Below, one piece after another: positions 7,990 to 15,425 of a DNA stretch of 40,112 nucleotides; positions within the stretch are counted from its first letter, which is position 1, and each line of letters begins with the position of its first letter. Both the position numbers and the translations under genes were made by a program. Origin of the DNA: Deltaproteobacteria bacterium (GTDB taxonomy: Bacteria; Desulfobacterota; Binatia; Bin18). Below the pieces are notes generated by a model. It did not search any database and was not told the origin of the DNA. It was given only the letters and a program-made list of their open reading frames with translations. The stretch is from assembly GCA_016874775.1 (NCBI GenBank), contig VGTJ01000030.1:1-40112 (forward strand). Direction: 5' to 3'.

Positions 7990-9117
7990 ATGCGGCGGCG
8001 TAACGTGTTAGCGGTGGCACGTAAGGAAGGACGAACGATGCGGCGAGATCACGGCCTTGTTGCTGCTATTCTCGTGCAGCCGATCCTGTATCTCGTCTTG
8101 TTCGGGCTCGCAATCACGAATGAAGTGAACAATGCGGAGTGGGTCGTCTATGACCAATCGCAGACGACACGGTCACGGCAGCTCATTTCCGACTTAGCCT
8201 CACTGACAGCGCTACGTGAGCCTCAGTTCGTCTTGAGTGAAGACGCCGTTGTGGACTTCCTCCGGCAGAAAGATGGACTCGCAGGTGTGATCATCCCGTG
8301 GAATTTTGACGACAAACTCGCCCGCGGCCAGGAAACACCGATTCAGATTTTGCTCAATGGCGCGAAAACCGCGAGCGCGTTACGGCTCGGGAATTATATT
8401 ACGCAAACTGCAAGCGCATTCTCAGCGAGTGAACTCCCATCACGTGATCGTAGTGAACAAAAATTTCTCGCGCCACGCGTATCGATCGAGAAGCGCTATT
8501 GGTACAACCCCGGATTGCAGGATCGCTTTGGCCTACTATCGGCAATGCCAGCGAACATGCTCACACAAATTTGCCTCATGATTGCTGCGGTTGGTTTGGT
8601 AGGAGAACGCGAACGCGGTACCTTTGAGCAGCTTCTCTCGACTCCTCTATCGTTGTCGGAAATCATGCTCGGCAAAATGATTCCCTACATTGGGATCGGC
8701 CTTGTCTCACTCCTTCTTTTTCAAGCCGGTGGCTACCTCGTCTATGGCATTGCAGTCAAGGGCAGTTTGTTGCTGCTGGCGCTTGTTGCCCTGGTATTCA
8801 TGTTTGCCACGATGGCGTTCGGCGTATTCTTTGCCTCCCGTGCCCGTAACATTCAACAAGCGATATTTCTCGGATTTTTCGTGATGTTCCCGTCCATTAT
8901 GATCACAGGCATTCTCATGCCAACAGATAATTATCCGCCAATCATTAGCGCACTCTCGCATTGTCTTCCGGCCAGGTATTTTGCCCACGCGCTTCATGCC
9001 ATTGTGCTTAAGGGCTCCGGATTTGCCGAAGTGCAGGGTGACCTACTGTTCTTGAGCGGGTTTTTTCTAGCTTCACTCGTCGCCGCAGTCGCAGTAACGA
9101 AAGCGAAGCTGGGGTGA
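7990..9117 (+). CDS. ABC-2 type permease, YbhR-like
   Basis: A 375-residue permease with the same plan as its neighbour: helix near residues 20-38, an extracytoplasmic domain to about 185, then five membrane helices. The GERERGTFEQLLSTPLS segment is the conserved ABC-2 coupling helix. The start has an AGGAAAGG-type ribosome site 14 bp after the previous stop. It is the last gene of the six-gene exporter operon. Beyond the stop is a palindromic repeat (9142-9219) between this gene and the converging OmpA gene, which may also end transcription. E. coli YbhR is of similar length. Confidence 0.85.
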   Translation: MRRRNVLAVARKEGRTMRRDHGLVAAILVQPILYLVLFGLAITNEVNNAEWVVYDQSQTTRSRQLISDLASLTALREPQFVLSEDAVVDFLRQKDGLAGVIIPWNFDDKLARGQETPIQILLNGAKTASALRLGNYITQTASAFSASELPSRDRSEQKFLAPRVSIEKRYWYNPGLQDRFGLLSAMPANMLTQICLMIAAVGLVGERERGTFEQLLSTPLSLSEIMLGKMIPYIGIGLVSLLLFQAGGYLVYGIAVKGSLLLLALVALVFMFATMAFGVFFASRARNIQQAIFLGFFVMFPSIMITGILMPTDNYPPIISALSHCLPARYFAHALHAIVLKGSGFAEVQGDLLFLSGFFLASLVAAVAVTKAKLG

Positions 9118-9141
9118 GCAATGTCTAAGAAGTGGGAACGT

Positions 9142-9219
9142 TGTCATTGCGAAGAGGCGCAGACGACGAATCAACCCCTGTCCGAAAACAGAGATTGCTT
9201 CGCTCCGCTCGCACTGATA
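9142..9219. repeat. Palindromic repeat, TGTCATTGCGA family
   Basis: The left end TGTCATTGCGAAGAG and the right end, whose complement reads TATCAGTGCGAGCGGAG, form an imperfect long hairpin with GATTGCTTCGCTCCGCTCGC inside. It resembles intergenic repeats widely dispersed in bacteria. It sits between convergent genes and probably ends transcripts from both sides. Confidence 0.6.
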
Positions 9220-9257
9220 GGTTGCCTGAGAGAGTCAGACAACCTTGCTAGGGGTGG

Positions 9258-9959
9258 TTATTCGACTTTCAAGTCGGCACGACGGTTCATCGCCCGACCT
9301 TCAGGATTGTCCCTGCCGTTCTTCGTGTTGTCAGCTATCGGCTCCCGCTCGCCCCGACCTTCCGTCGTCAAGCGACTCGCCGCCACTCCCTTGGACACCA
9401 AGTACCCCTTCACCGATTGCGCCCGTCGCTCGGATAAGCGTTGGTTGTACTCATCCGACCCAATCGAATCGGTATGCGCTACAATCCGCACTTTCACATC
9501 CGGATTGTCTTTCAACAACCGCGCCGCTTCATCCAACACCGCAGCCGCATCCGACCGAATGTTGGACTTATCATAGTCAAAGTTCACCCCGCGTAACCGA
9601 ATCGTCGTCCCCGACGTAATCGCTGGCGGCGGTGTTGGCGCTGGGGCCGGAGCCGGCGGTGGAGGAGGAGGTGGTGGTGCGGGTTCTTCATCGCTTGCCC
9701 ACAGATAACCAATCGCGGCACCTATGATCGCACCAGCAGCGACACCGATGCCGATGCCTGCAGCTCGTTCATCATCATCACCAGTTCCTTTATGGCGGAA
9801 TTCCGGTCCAACACCAGCACCGACACCACCACCAACAATAGCTCCAACCATGGCGCCGAGTACCGCACCATCTCGTTTACGCGGTGACATCGTACAACCG
9901 CTTGTCATTCCTATGAGCGCTAAGGCCCATAGGGCCCAGAATCTCATACCTCGTCTCAT
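9258..9959 (-). CDS. OmpA-family lipoprotein with glycine-zipper region
   Basis: A 233-residue outer-membrane-associated protein. The signal peptide ends in a lipobox-like TSGC with C22 as the lipidated residue. It is followed by two glycine-zipper stretches (about 32-50 and 65-85, rich in GxxxG), a run of prolines with Ala/Thr (about 92-112) and an OmpA C-terminal domain (about 118-233). The peptidoglycan-binding core shows FDYDKSNIR, then AHTDSIGSDEYNQRLSERRA, and a closing NRRADLKVE. It likely anchors the outer membrane to the wall. The start ATG has AAGGAG 7 nt upstream. Converges with the exporter operon. Similar lipoproteins are often annotated only as OmpA family. Confidence 0.85.
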   Translation of the reverse strand: MRRGMRFWALWALALIGMTSGCTMSPRKRDGAVLGAMVGAIVGGGVGAGVGPEFRHKGTGDDDERAAGIGIGVAAGAIIGAAIGYLWASDEEPAPPPPPPPPAPAPAPTPPPAITSGTTIRLRGVNFDYDKSNIRSDAAAVLDEAARLLKDNPDVKVRIVAHTDSIGSDEYNQRLSERRAQSVKGYLVSKGVAASRLTTEGRGEREPIADNTKNGRDNPEGRAMNRRADLKVE

Positions 9960-10117
9960 CGCACGTCTCCTTTCCTCATCCTTCTGCCTAGCCCTAGTAC
10001 AGCGGTTTGCAAAACTGATTTTTCTTCCCCCCTGGAAGCAATCTGGTCTCCATACTGCTAGCTTAATTCTTGACGCGAAGCAAATGGCGAAATTAGCCCC
10101 AGTAGTCTCCCAAACGC

Positions 10118-11251
10118 CTAGGAGGTTTTCTGCATATGGTACTTCTTAAGTACAGGCATAACCTCAGTCTGAAAGAGCGTCATATGCTTCATCGTCTGCT
10201 CATGCGTGGCATTGCCCGGCCCTGCCCCAGCGATGGTGTACCCAAAGCCACCAAGGAAGTCGTAATCGGCAATCAAGCGATCAGCCACTGTCTTCGGCGT
10301 GCCAGCAATCATATCGCCGAGTGGCCCTCCTTGCCCAAGACCCGCAGCAAGGAAACCGCGCAGCGAGTTCTCTGTCACATAGCCGGGCGGAATCAAAAAA
10401 TGCGGAGGGATCTTGAATGCTTTCGTCATGAAGAATTGACCGTGTGCGGTCGCTTCATCTTTGGCTCGTTGTTCGTCATCTGAGACATACGCGCCAGGGG
10501 CATACCCAAGCTGCGATGGATGAGGGTCATATTGAAATTTTTCACGTGCACAGGTGCGGTACGCGGTGAGGAGACGTTTGACATTTTCAATCGGCGTAAA
10601 AACCGACACATAGGGATAGCGATGTTCTGCTGCGAACTCGATGGTCTCCGAGCTACCAGCCGAAGGGAGCCAAATCGGAGGATGCGGCTTGCTGTACGGC
10701 CGTGGCCACACATTCACATAACGATACTGATAGTGTTTCCCCAAAAACTCGAATGGGCCTGGTTCCGTCCATGCACGAACGATGAGCTCATGCGCCTCAT
10801 AAAACATGTCGCGGGAGAAAGTCGGATTCATATCAAGCGAAAGATATTCGCAACCAATTCCACGTACGAACCCTGAAATCACCCGGCCACGGGTGACAAC
10901 ATCGAGCATCGCCATTTCTTCAGCCACGCGTAATGGATTGGCACGGAGCGGAAGTCCATTGCCAAGGACGGCAATCTTGGCGTTTTTTGTGCGCCGCGCC
11001 AACATCCCGGCAATGACGTTCGGCGATGGCATCAATCCATACGCATTCTGATGGTGCTCATTAACGCAGATGCCGTCGTAGCCCAACGTATCAGCATACT
11101 CCAGTTCATCGAGATAGCGATTGTATAAGTCTGCACCTTTGACTGGATCGTAGAATGTGTTTGGGAATGTCACCCACGAGGATTCATATTTTTGATCGAA
11201 ATCTTCGGGATAATCCGTCCACGGCATGAGATGAAAAAAGTAGGATTGCAT
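10118..11251 (-). CDS. Luciferase-like (LLM class) flavin-dependent oxidoreductase
   Basis: A 377-residue TIM-barrel protein of the bacterial luciferase superfamily. Family features are the LEYADTLGYDGICVNEHHQ segment, LGNGLPLRANPLRVAEEMAMLD, the GRVISGFVRG strand and PHPPIWLPSAGS. Such enzymes use reduced flavin to hydroxylate or oxidise small substrates; the specific substrate is not visible. The open frame runs 25 codons further upstream, but that part reads through a heptamer repeat cluster. The ATG at 11251 with AAGGAG 10 nt upstream is the natural start (MQSYFFHLMPW). An alpha/beta hydrolase gene lies 104 bp upstream on the same strand, so the two may act in one catabolic route. Confidence 0.85.
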   Translation of the reverse strand: MQSYFFHLMPWTDYPEDFDQKYESSWVTFPNTFYDPVKGADLYNRYLDELEYADTLGYDGICVNEHHQNAYGLMPSPNVIAGMLARRTKNAKIAVLGNGLPLRANPLRVAEEMAMLDVVTRGRVISGFVRGIGCEYLSLDMNPTFSRDMFYEAHELIVRAWTEPGPFEFLGKHYQYRYVNVWPRPYSKPHPPIWLPSAGSSETIEFAAEHRYPYVSVFTPIENVKRLLTAYRTCAREKFQYDPHPSQLGYAPGAYVSDDEQRAKDEATAHGQFFMTKAFKIPPHFLIPPGYVTENSLRGFLAAGLGQGGPLGDMIAGTPKTVADRLIADYDFLGGFGYTIAGAGPGNATHEQTMKHMTLFQTEVMPVLKKYHMQKTS

Positions 11252-11267
11252 TATCGCTTCGCTCCTT

Positions 11268-11351
11268 GGCTCTAGGCTTGAGGCTCTGGGCTCTAGACTT
11301 GGGAAAAAACGTGGTTGCCTTCCCAAAACCTAGAGCCGAAATCCCAAAGCC
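11268..11351. repeat. Heptamer repeat cluster (GGCTCTA), inverted arms
   Basis: Positions 11268-11302 consist of five contiguous 7-bp units related to GGCTCTA (variants GGCTTGA, GGCTCTG, GACTTGG). At 11331-11351 three units appear in the opposite orientation (TAGAGCC, GAAATCC, CAAAGCC). The 28-bp centre includes a short AAAAAAC run. The cluster fills most of the gap between the luciferase-like and hydrolase genes and can fold into a hairpin. Confidence 0.65.
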
Positions 11352-11355
11352 GTTC

Positions 11356-12132
11356 TTATCGTAGAAACTCCACTGCTATACGAGCAAACTCTTCTGGTTG
11401 TTCAATCGTTGGGTCATGCCCACACTGATCGATGTAGGCAACCTCTGCAGTTGGCAGCAGGCGTTTATATTCCTCAGCATAGACCGGAGGAATCAGGCGA
11501 TCTTGCTGGCCCCAAATAACTAAAGCAGGAACGGTCGCATGGTGCAGTCGACGTGGCAGTTTCGGATCATGCAGATAGGGGTTCCATGCCAGACGAGCAA
11601 AAGCGCTGCGATCATGAAACATCTGTACGAGTGCGTCTGGACCAAAATCTTTTGGCATGAGCACCATCGCTTTGGATAGATCATGAAACGCCAGGGGCAG
11701 TAGCTCTTGTGGCGGGAGCCGAAACACATCAGGCATGGGGACAGACGGAATACGTAAACCCGCGGCATCGACCAGAATAAGCTTCTTGACCCGTTCGGGA
11801 TGAAAAGTGGCAAACTCAGCAGCGATCCATCCACCTAATGACGCACCCATAACCCGTATTGGACCGTTGATGTTCATGGCATCAAGCAAATCCATATAGT
11901 GGAATACCATGTCATCCATACCAACGAGCCAATCCGGTAATGGCGAAGGACCAAACCCGGGATGATCTGGGAGCAAGGCACGAAATCGTTGCGCGAGCCG
12001 CGCAATGCCATCAGTCCATACGCCTGCTCCTACCGCACTATGCAGAAATAACAACGGATCACCGTGCCCTGCCTCAAGGACCCGAACCCGGTAATCTCCA
12101 ACCTGCACGTAGCGTTCTTGTGGTGTACTCAT
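11356..12132 (-). CDS. Alpha/beta hydrolase, MhpC-like
   Basis: A 258-residue alpha/beta-hydrolase fold protein. The catalytic triad is visible: nucleophile S98 in GASLGG, acid D211 in WGQQDRLIPP and H239 in CGHDPTIEQP. The oxyanion strand reads FLHSAVGAG instead of the common HGxG. The cap region (about 125-195) is helical. Overall it resembles MhpC/meta-cleavage-product hydrolases and related esterases. No enzyme substrate can be named. It is followed by the luciferase-like gene on the same strand. The ATG has a GGAGAG-type ribosome site about 5 nt upstream. Confidence 0.8.
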   Translation of the reverse strand: MSTPQERYVQVGDYRVRVLEAGHGDPLLFLHSAVGAGVWTDGIARLAQRFRALLPDHPGFGPSPLPDWLVGMDDMVFHYMDLLDAMNINGPIRVMGASLGGWIAAEFATFHPERVKKLILVDAAGLRIPSVPMPDVFRLPPQELLPLAFHDLSKAMVLMPKDFGPDALVQMFHDRSAFARLAWNPYLHDPKLPRRLHHATVPALVIWGQQDRLIPPVYAEEYKRLLPTAEVAYIDQCGHDPTIEQPEEFARIAVEFLR

Positions 12133-12232
12133 GCACGACTCTCCTCTCGTCCGCCCAGTGTGCGGGTTCTACACAGTTTAGCAAAGAGGGGGGAGAAAAA
12201 GGGGGGCAGGTCAAGGGTTAGGAATCGGAATT

Positions 12233-12253
12233 GTAGGGCGGGCACAGCCCGCC
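12233..12253. repeat. GC-rich palindromic repeat, GTAGGGCGGGC family
   Basis: GGCGGGC and GCCCGCC form a perfect 7-bp stem with an ACA loop, preceded by GTAG. The same unit, in the same and opposite orientation, builds the arms of the larger hairpin at 30104-30168. It lies downstream of the 12269-12682 gene and may help end its transcript. Confidence 0.6.
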
Positions 12254-12268
12254 GCGGCATTGCGGAGG

Positions 12269-12682
12269 TTACTTCTTACCGTCGCGTAAACGCAGATATT
12301 GCAGATAATCTTCGGGGGTCGGACGTAAGCGAAGGAACGAGAGAAGTGACCACACAAAGAAAGCCAGAGCGGTATTCTTTGCAGAGCCAAGGACGACCAA
12401 CAGCAAGCCCAAAATGCCAACTGATTCGGCCATCGCCCATCGTACAATGCAGTACGATTGATATTCCATTTGCGCAAACAGCTTCCCCCCAAGAAACGCG
12501 AACGAGGTCACCACTGCTGCCGCAACTGAGGCAATCGGCAGCATAAATGACAGGTCCGAGGCTGGTTCACGTTCCCAGCCAAGCAGGTAGGCAATCACAA
12601 TATAGATTGCCACCGTTCCCACAAAAGCCATCCATAACACCTTGAGCGGCTGTAATTTCATTTGCGCTGGGGCTTCTTCCAT
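12269..12682 (-). CDS. Small membrane protein of unknown function
   Basis: A 137-residue protein with about four hydrophobic membrane segments (roughly residues 12-32, 42-62, 78-96, 101-116) and a charged C-terminus (RPTPEDYLQYLRLRDGKK). I do not recognise the family. AGGGAG lies 6 nt upstream of the ATG at 12682; an ATG two codons earlier overlaps that ribosome site and is less likely. It is the last gene of a minus-strand run beginning with the sterol-desaturase-like gene at 15193, 47 bp after the HTTM-DUF393 gene, and may belong to the same membrane process. Confidence 0.7.
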   Translation of the reverse strand: MEEAPAQMKLQPLKVLWMAFVGTVAIYIVIAYLLGWEREPASDLSFMLPIASVAAAVVTSFAFLGGKLFAQMEYQSYCIVRWAMAESVGILGLLLVVLGSAKNTALAFFVWSLLSFLRLRPTPEDYLQYLRLRDGKK

Positions 12683-12729
12683 GAGCATCTCCCTACTCTA
12701 CGTATTTCCTCCTTCACTGTAGAGGAACA

Positions 12730-13977
12730 TCACATCTTGAATCTACCGCGCAAGTCAGCAGGCATGAGCGGACATGCATCCGCTGGAGCGGGGAAAAGAC
12801 GGTAGCGCATATGCGCGATCCCATCATATACGCCATCACGGATACTGGCGGGTATTATATTCGCGATCGTTCCCAGTACTCGCCACACCCCACCTAATCG
12901 CCGTAGTGCATACAACACTGCCGCGGAACGCATGAGCGTCACCCCATCTGCCGTGCGCACGATGATGCTGTCGGGAAGCGTTGCGCGTTCAGACTCAGGG
13001 ATTGCTGAGAGAAAAATTTCACTTTCGAGCGGGGCAAACTGGAAAGTTGTTCCGTGACGATCTTCTGCCAATAAGAACCGCACCGCACGATGACACAAAC
13101 CACAATGACCATCGTAGAAAACAAGGTCAGGTGCTTTCGCCATCAACGGACGTATCCAGGCCGGATCGAAGGTGAAGAGATGCAGAATCACCATGCCAAA
13201 GCTGAGGTCAGCAAAATCAACCACGCTCATGAGAGTAAAGTGCATCATCAACATGAGAAGCCAAATCCAGGGACGGAGACGTGCAAACAATGCGAGCGGC
13301 GCAAAAGCAATCTCTAAGGCCAAAGCACCCCAGGTCTGGAGGCGCAAAAGCCACTCCGGTAGGGAAAGCAACACATCACGAATCAGCCCTGGGCGGGCAA
13401 GGGGATTCTCCATGACCCGCATCAGTGCGGTTCCATCAAGCCACGATGGGCTCGTCAGCTTCCATAGCCCGCTGTAGGTGTAGCCTACGGCCATAAGAAT
13501 CCACGCGACTGCGTAAAGCGAAGGCGTCATCTGCCAGGAACCAGTCGGGTCTGTACGATTACGTGCTGCCCATGAACCGAATGGTGCTGCAGGAAGACAG
13601 GCGTGGGCAAGCAATAACCATCCGACGTATGGCAAGCCTGGATTGCTAATCGGCGGATTCCGTCCGAAGAGACAAGCCCAGATATACCAGAGCACCACCG
13701 CAACCAGTCGGTCGTAATAGCCAATAGCGAAGAGCAAACTCCCACCTGCGGCAATCACTAATAGTGTGGTTACGAACGTTGGGGTATCCGACAATGCGAA
13801 GACATTAGGGAACGCATAAAGCAGCGGGCTGGCACTGCCTTGTGGTAATACGCCCTGGTGAGAAAACAGCTCAGCTCCCCACGGAATCAGGTGGACAAAA
13901 TGAATGAACAAGTACAGCCCAAAAAGAACACGGAAGAGGCTATACTGTCCGCCGGTCCAACCGTTGTTCATTGACAT
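12730..13977 (-). CDS. HTTM-like membrane domain fused to DUF393 thiol-disulfide domain
   Basis: A 415-residue two-domain protein. Residues about 8-275 contain many membrane helices and resemble the HTTM/gamma-carboxylase-like family (N-terminal RVLFGLYLFIHFVHL, GYTYSGLWKL, PLARPG). Residues 283-400 form a DUF393 domain with its hallmark DLVFYDGHCGLCH, in which C292 and C295 make a CXXC redox motif, and a later PDSIIV segment. The fusion suggests membrane-tethered thiol or redox chemistry, but neither domain has a settled activity in bacteria. GGAGG lies 4 nt upstream of the first ATG; the ATG at 13971 overlaps the upstream stop as ATGA and is an alternative. Part of a tightly packed operon. 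Confidence 0.8.
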   Translation of the reverse strand: MSMNNGWTGGQYSLFRVLFGLYLFIHFVHLIPWGAELFSHQGVLPQGSASPLLYAFPNVFALSDTPTFVTTLLVIAAGGSLLFAIGYYDRLVAVVLWYIWACLFGRNPPISNPGLPYVGWLLLAHACLPAAPFGSWAARNRTDPTGSWQMTPSLYAVAWILMAVGYTYSGLWKLTSPSWLDGTALMRVMENPLARPGLIRDVLLSLPEWLLRLQTWGALALEIAFAPLALFARLRPWIWLLMLMMHFTLMSVVDFADLSFGMVILHLFTFDPAWIRPLMAKAPDLVFYDGHCGLCHRAVRFLLAEDRHGTTFQFAPLESEIFLSAIPESERATLPDSIIVRTADGVTLMRSAAVLYALRRLGGVWRVLGTIANIIPASIRDGVYDGIAHMRYRLFPAPADACPLMPADLRGRFKM

Positions 13978-14453
13978 ACAGCCTCCAAGACGCGAGGGAG
14001 GTCTGCTGGTGTCCCAGGAATCGGATCCAACCGCACCTGCATGTGACCTGCAACGTCCTTAGGATTGATGCCCAACTCTTTTAAGACTGGTGCGTCCCCA
14101 CAGAAGGCATAGCGAATCACGGCTTGGAACATCGGTTGGGTGCGCGGGTCGGTCGATAACACCGGTCCGTACGCCAAGGCTGCTCCATACACATTGCGCC
14201 GGTTATAGGGTCCAGCCAGTTTCCCGTAGATCTCAGGCGTGAGTGCAAGCGAATGGACAGTACCCGCGCGATCGGTCCACTCAAGAAAAAAACGGCTAGA
14301 GTATGTTTCTAATCCTCGTGCCGCAGAGAACACTTTGGGCGCAGGTGAGGCCACGGTCGCTGCACCGATACCGCGCAGGGCCGCGAGGCCTAAGACATCA
14401 CCAGTCATTTGCAATACGCCAACGATCAAGAGCACAATCGCTGCCCTATTCAT
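13968..14453 (-). CDS. Small membrane-anchored protein of unknown function
   Basis: A 161-residue protein with one N-terminal hydrophobic segment (about 4-28) that may be a signal anchor, then a soluble domain containing FFLEWTDRAGTVHSLALTPEIYGKL and GPYNRRNVYGAALAYGP. I do not recognise the family. Its ATG overlaps the stop of the sterol-desaturase-like gene (ATGA, 14450-14453), and its own end overlaps the HTTM-DUF393 start, so the three are translationally coupled and probably work together at the membrane. Confidence 0.75.
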   Translation of the reverse strand: MNRAAIVLLIVGVLQMTGDVLGLAALRGIGAATVASPAPKVFSAARGLETYSSRFFLEWTDRAGTVHSLALTPEIYGKLAGPYNRRNVYGAALAYGPVLSTDPRTQPMFQAVIRYAFCGDAPVLKELGINPKDVAGHMQVRLDPIPGTPADLPRVLEAVCQ

Positions 14454-15193
14454 GCAGCCCTCCGGGTTTCAGGTGTCGCATTGACATCGACGCCGAGCAA
14501 CATTTCTCCGAGACGATACTCGCGTTCTGGACCAAAACCACAGCGTCCTTGCCACTGCAGAGGATTACGAAACGTGCCAAACAGCATGTCCCAGATTGGC
14601 AGATCAGCGAAATTGTACGAATGCAGTCCTTCTTGGTGGTGGACACAATGGCTTTCTGGCCGTTGGAAGACATAGCCAAGCCAATACGGCGTGCGCACAT
14701 TCCAATGATAGAACAACTCAGCTAAACCGCTGATCAGTACAGCACCTGCAGCCGCGGCTGGGCTAACGCCAACACCGAGATAGAGAATCGCACTCGACAA
14801 GATACTATTGGCGAACAACTCGAACGGGTGCTTATAGAAGCTGGTAATGATCTCGATGCGTTGTGGGCTGTGATGCACTTGATGAAACCACTGCCACAGC
14901 AACGGCACTTCATGCCGCCAACGATGCCACCAGCAATAGACAAACGTAATGGCGACGTAGCCGGCAACACTGCCTCCCACTAGGCCAAGCGCGTCAGCAG
15001 ACCACGGACGGTGACGCATCATCCATTGATCCCAGGCCACACCAGCAACCAGTACCATCAACCCCTGGATGCCATTCAGCAACAATGCGCGTAACCACCA
15101 ATGAGCAACCTGCGGCCATGAACGCCCTGGTCGTGCCATCTCTACTCCCATCATCACTACTGCTGTCCCAAGAACGATAAGTGGAATCATCAT
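14450..15193 (-). CDS. Sterol desaturase / fatty acid hydroxylase family enzyme
   Basis: A 247-residue membrane di-iron enzyme. The histidine clusters are visible: H90 and H94 (HRWRH), H104, H107 and H108 (HQVHH), H163 (FYHWN) and H182, H185 and H186 (HCVHH). Several hydrophobic helices surround them. The family uses O2 and two irons to hydroxylate or desaturate lipids or sterols; the lipid here is unknown. GAGGAG lies upstream of ATG at 15193, so the ten extra upstream codons are unlikely to be used. It heads an operon with overlapping starts whose other members are a small anchored protein, an HTTM-DUF393 fusion and a small membrane protein. Confidence 0.85.
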   Translation of the reverse strand: MMIPLIVLGTAVVMMGVEMARPGRSWPQVAHWWLRALLLNGIQGLMVLVAGVAWDQWMMRHRPWSADALGLVGGSVAGYVAITFVYCWWHRWRHEVPLLWQWFHQVHHSPQRIEIITSFYKHPFELFANSILSSAILYLGVGVSPAAAAGAVLISGLAELFYHWNVRTPYWLGYVFQRPESHCVHHQEGLHSYNFADLPIWDMLFGTFRNPLQWQGRCGFGPEREYRLGEMLLGVDVNATPETRRAA

Positions 15194-15315
15194 ACTTCGC
15201 TCCTCTGTCCAGACAAAAGGCAAGTGTCATGCCAGGGACAGTCAGGAAAGGCACGGCGAGAAAATCAAGGAAATAATTTCAAACCGGGCAACAGGGAGAA
15301 TTCCACCACTTCCTT

Positions 15316-15336
15316 GCTGTACATTCACGGTACAGC
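15316..15336. promoter_or_regulatory. Short perfect inverted repeat between nadE and the desaturase operon
   Basis: GCTGTAC and GTACAGC form a perfect 7-bp inverted repeat with a 7-nt loop. It lies downstream of nadE and upstream of the sterol-desaturase-like operon. There is no T-tract, so an operator or a plain hairpin is as likely as a terminator. Confidence 0.35.
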
Positions 15337-15425
15337 ATTGTGCACAGAGCGTCCAAGCTGTCTTTTGGAGAAGGGTTCTATATAAAGACTTCCGCAAGGT
15401 GCTGTTCCGCGAGCCAGCGATGTCG

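Noticed and set aside
9121-9576. Plus-strand reading frame of about 150 codons after the exporter operon
   Set aside because: It begins in a TGTCATTGCGA palindrome and then runs antisense through the OmpA gene; composition and lack of a ribosome site speak against coding.
11252-11326. 25-codon N-terminal extension of the luciferase-like enzyme
   Set aside because: The residues are a translation of heptamer repeats; the ATG at 11251 has a ribosome site and begins the family sequence.
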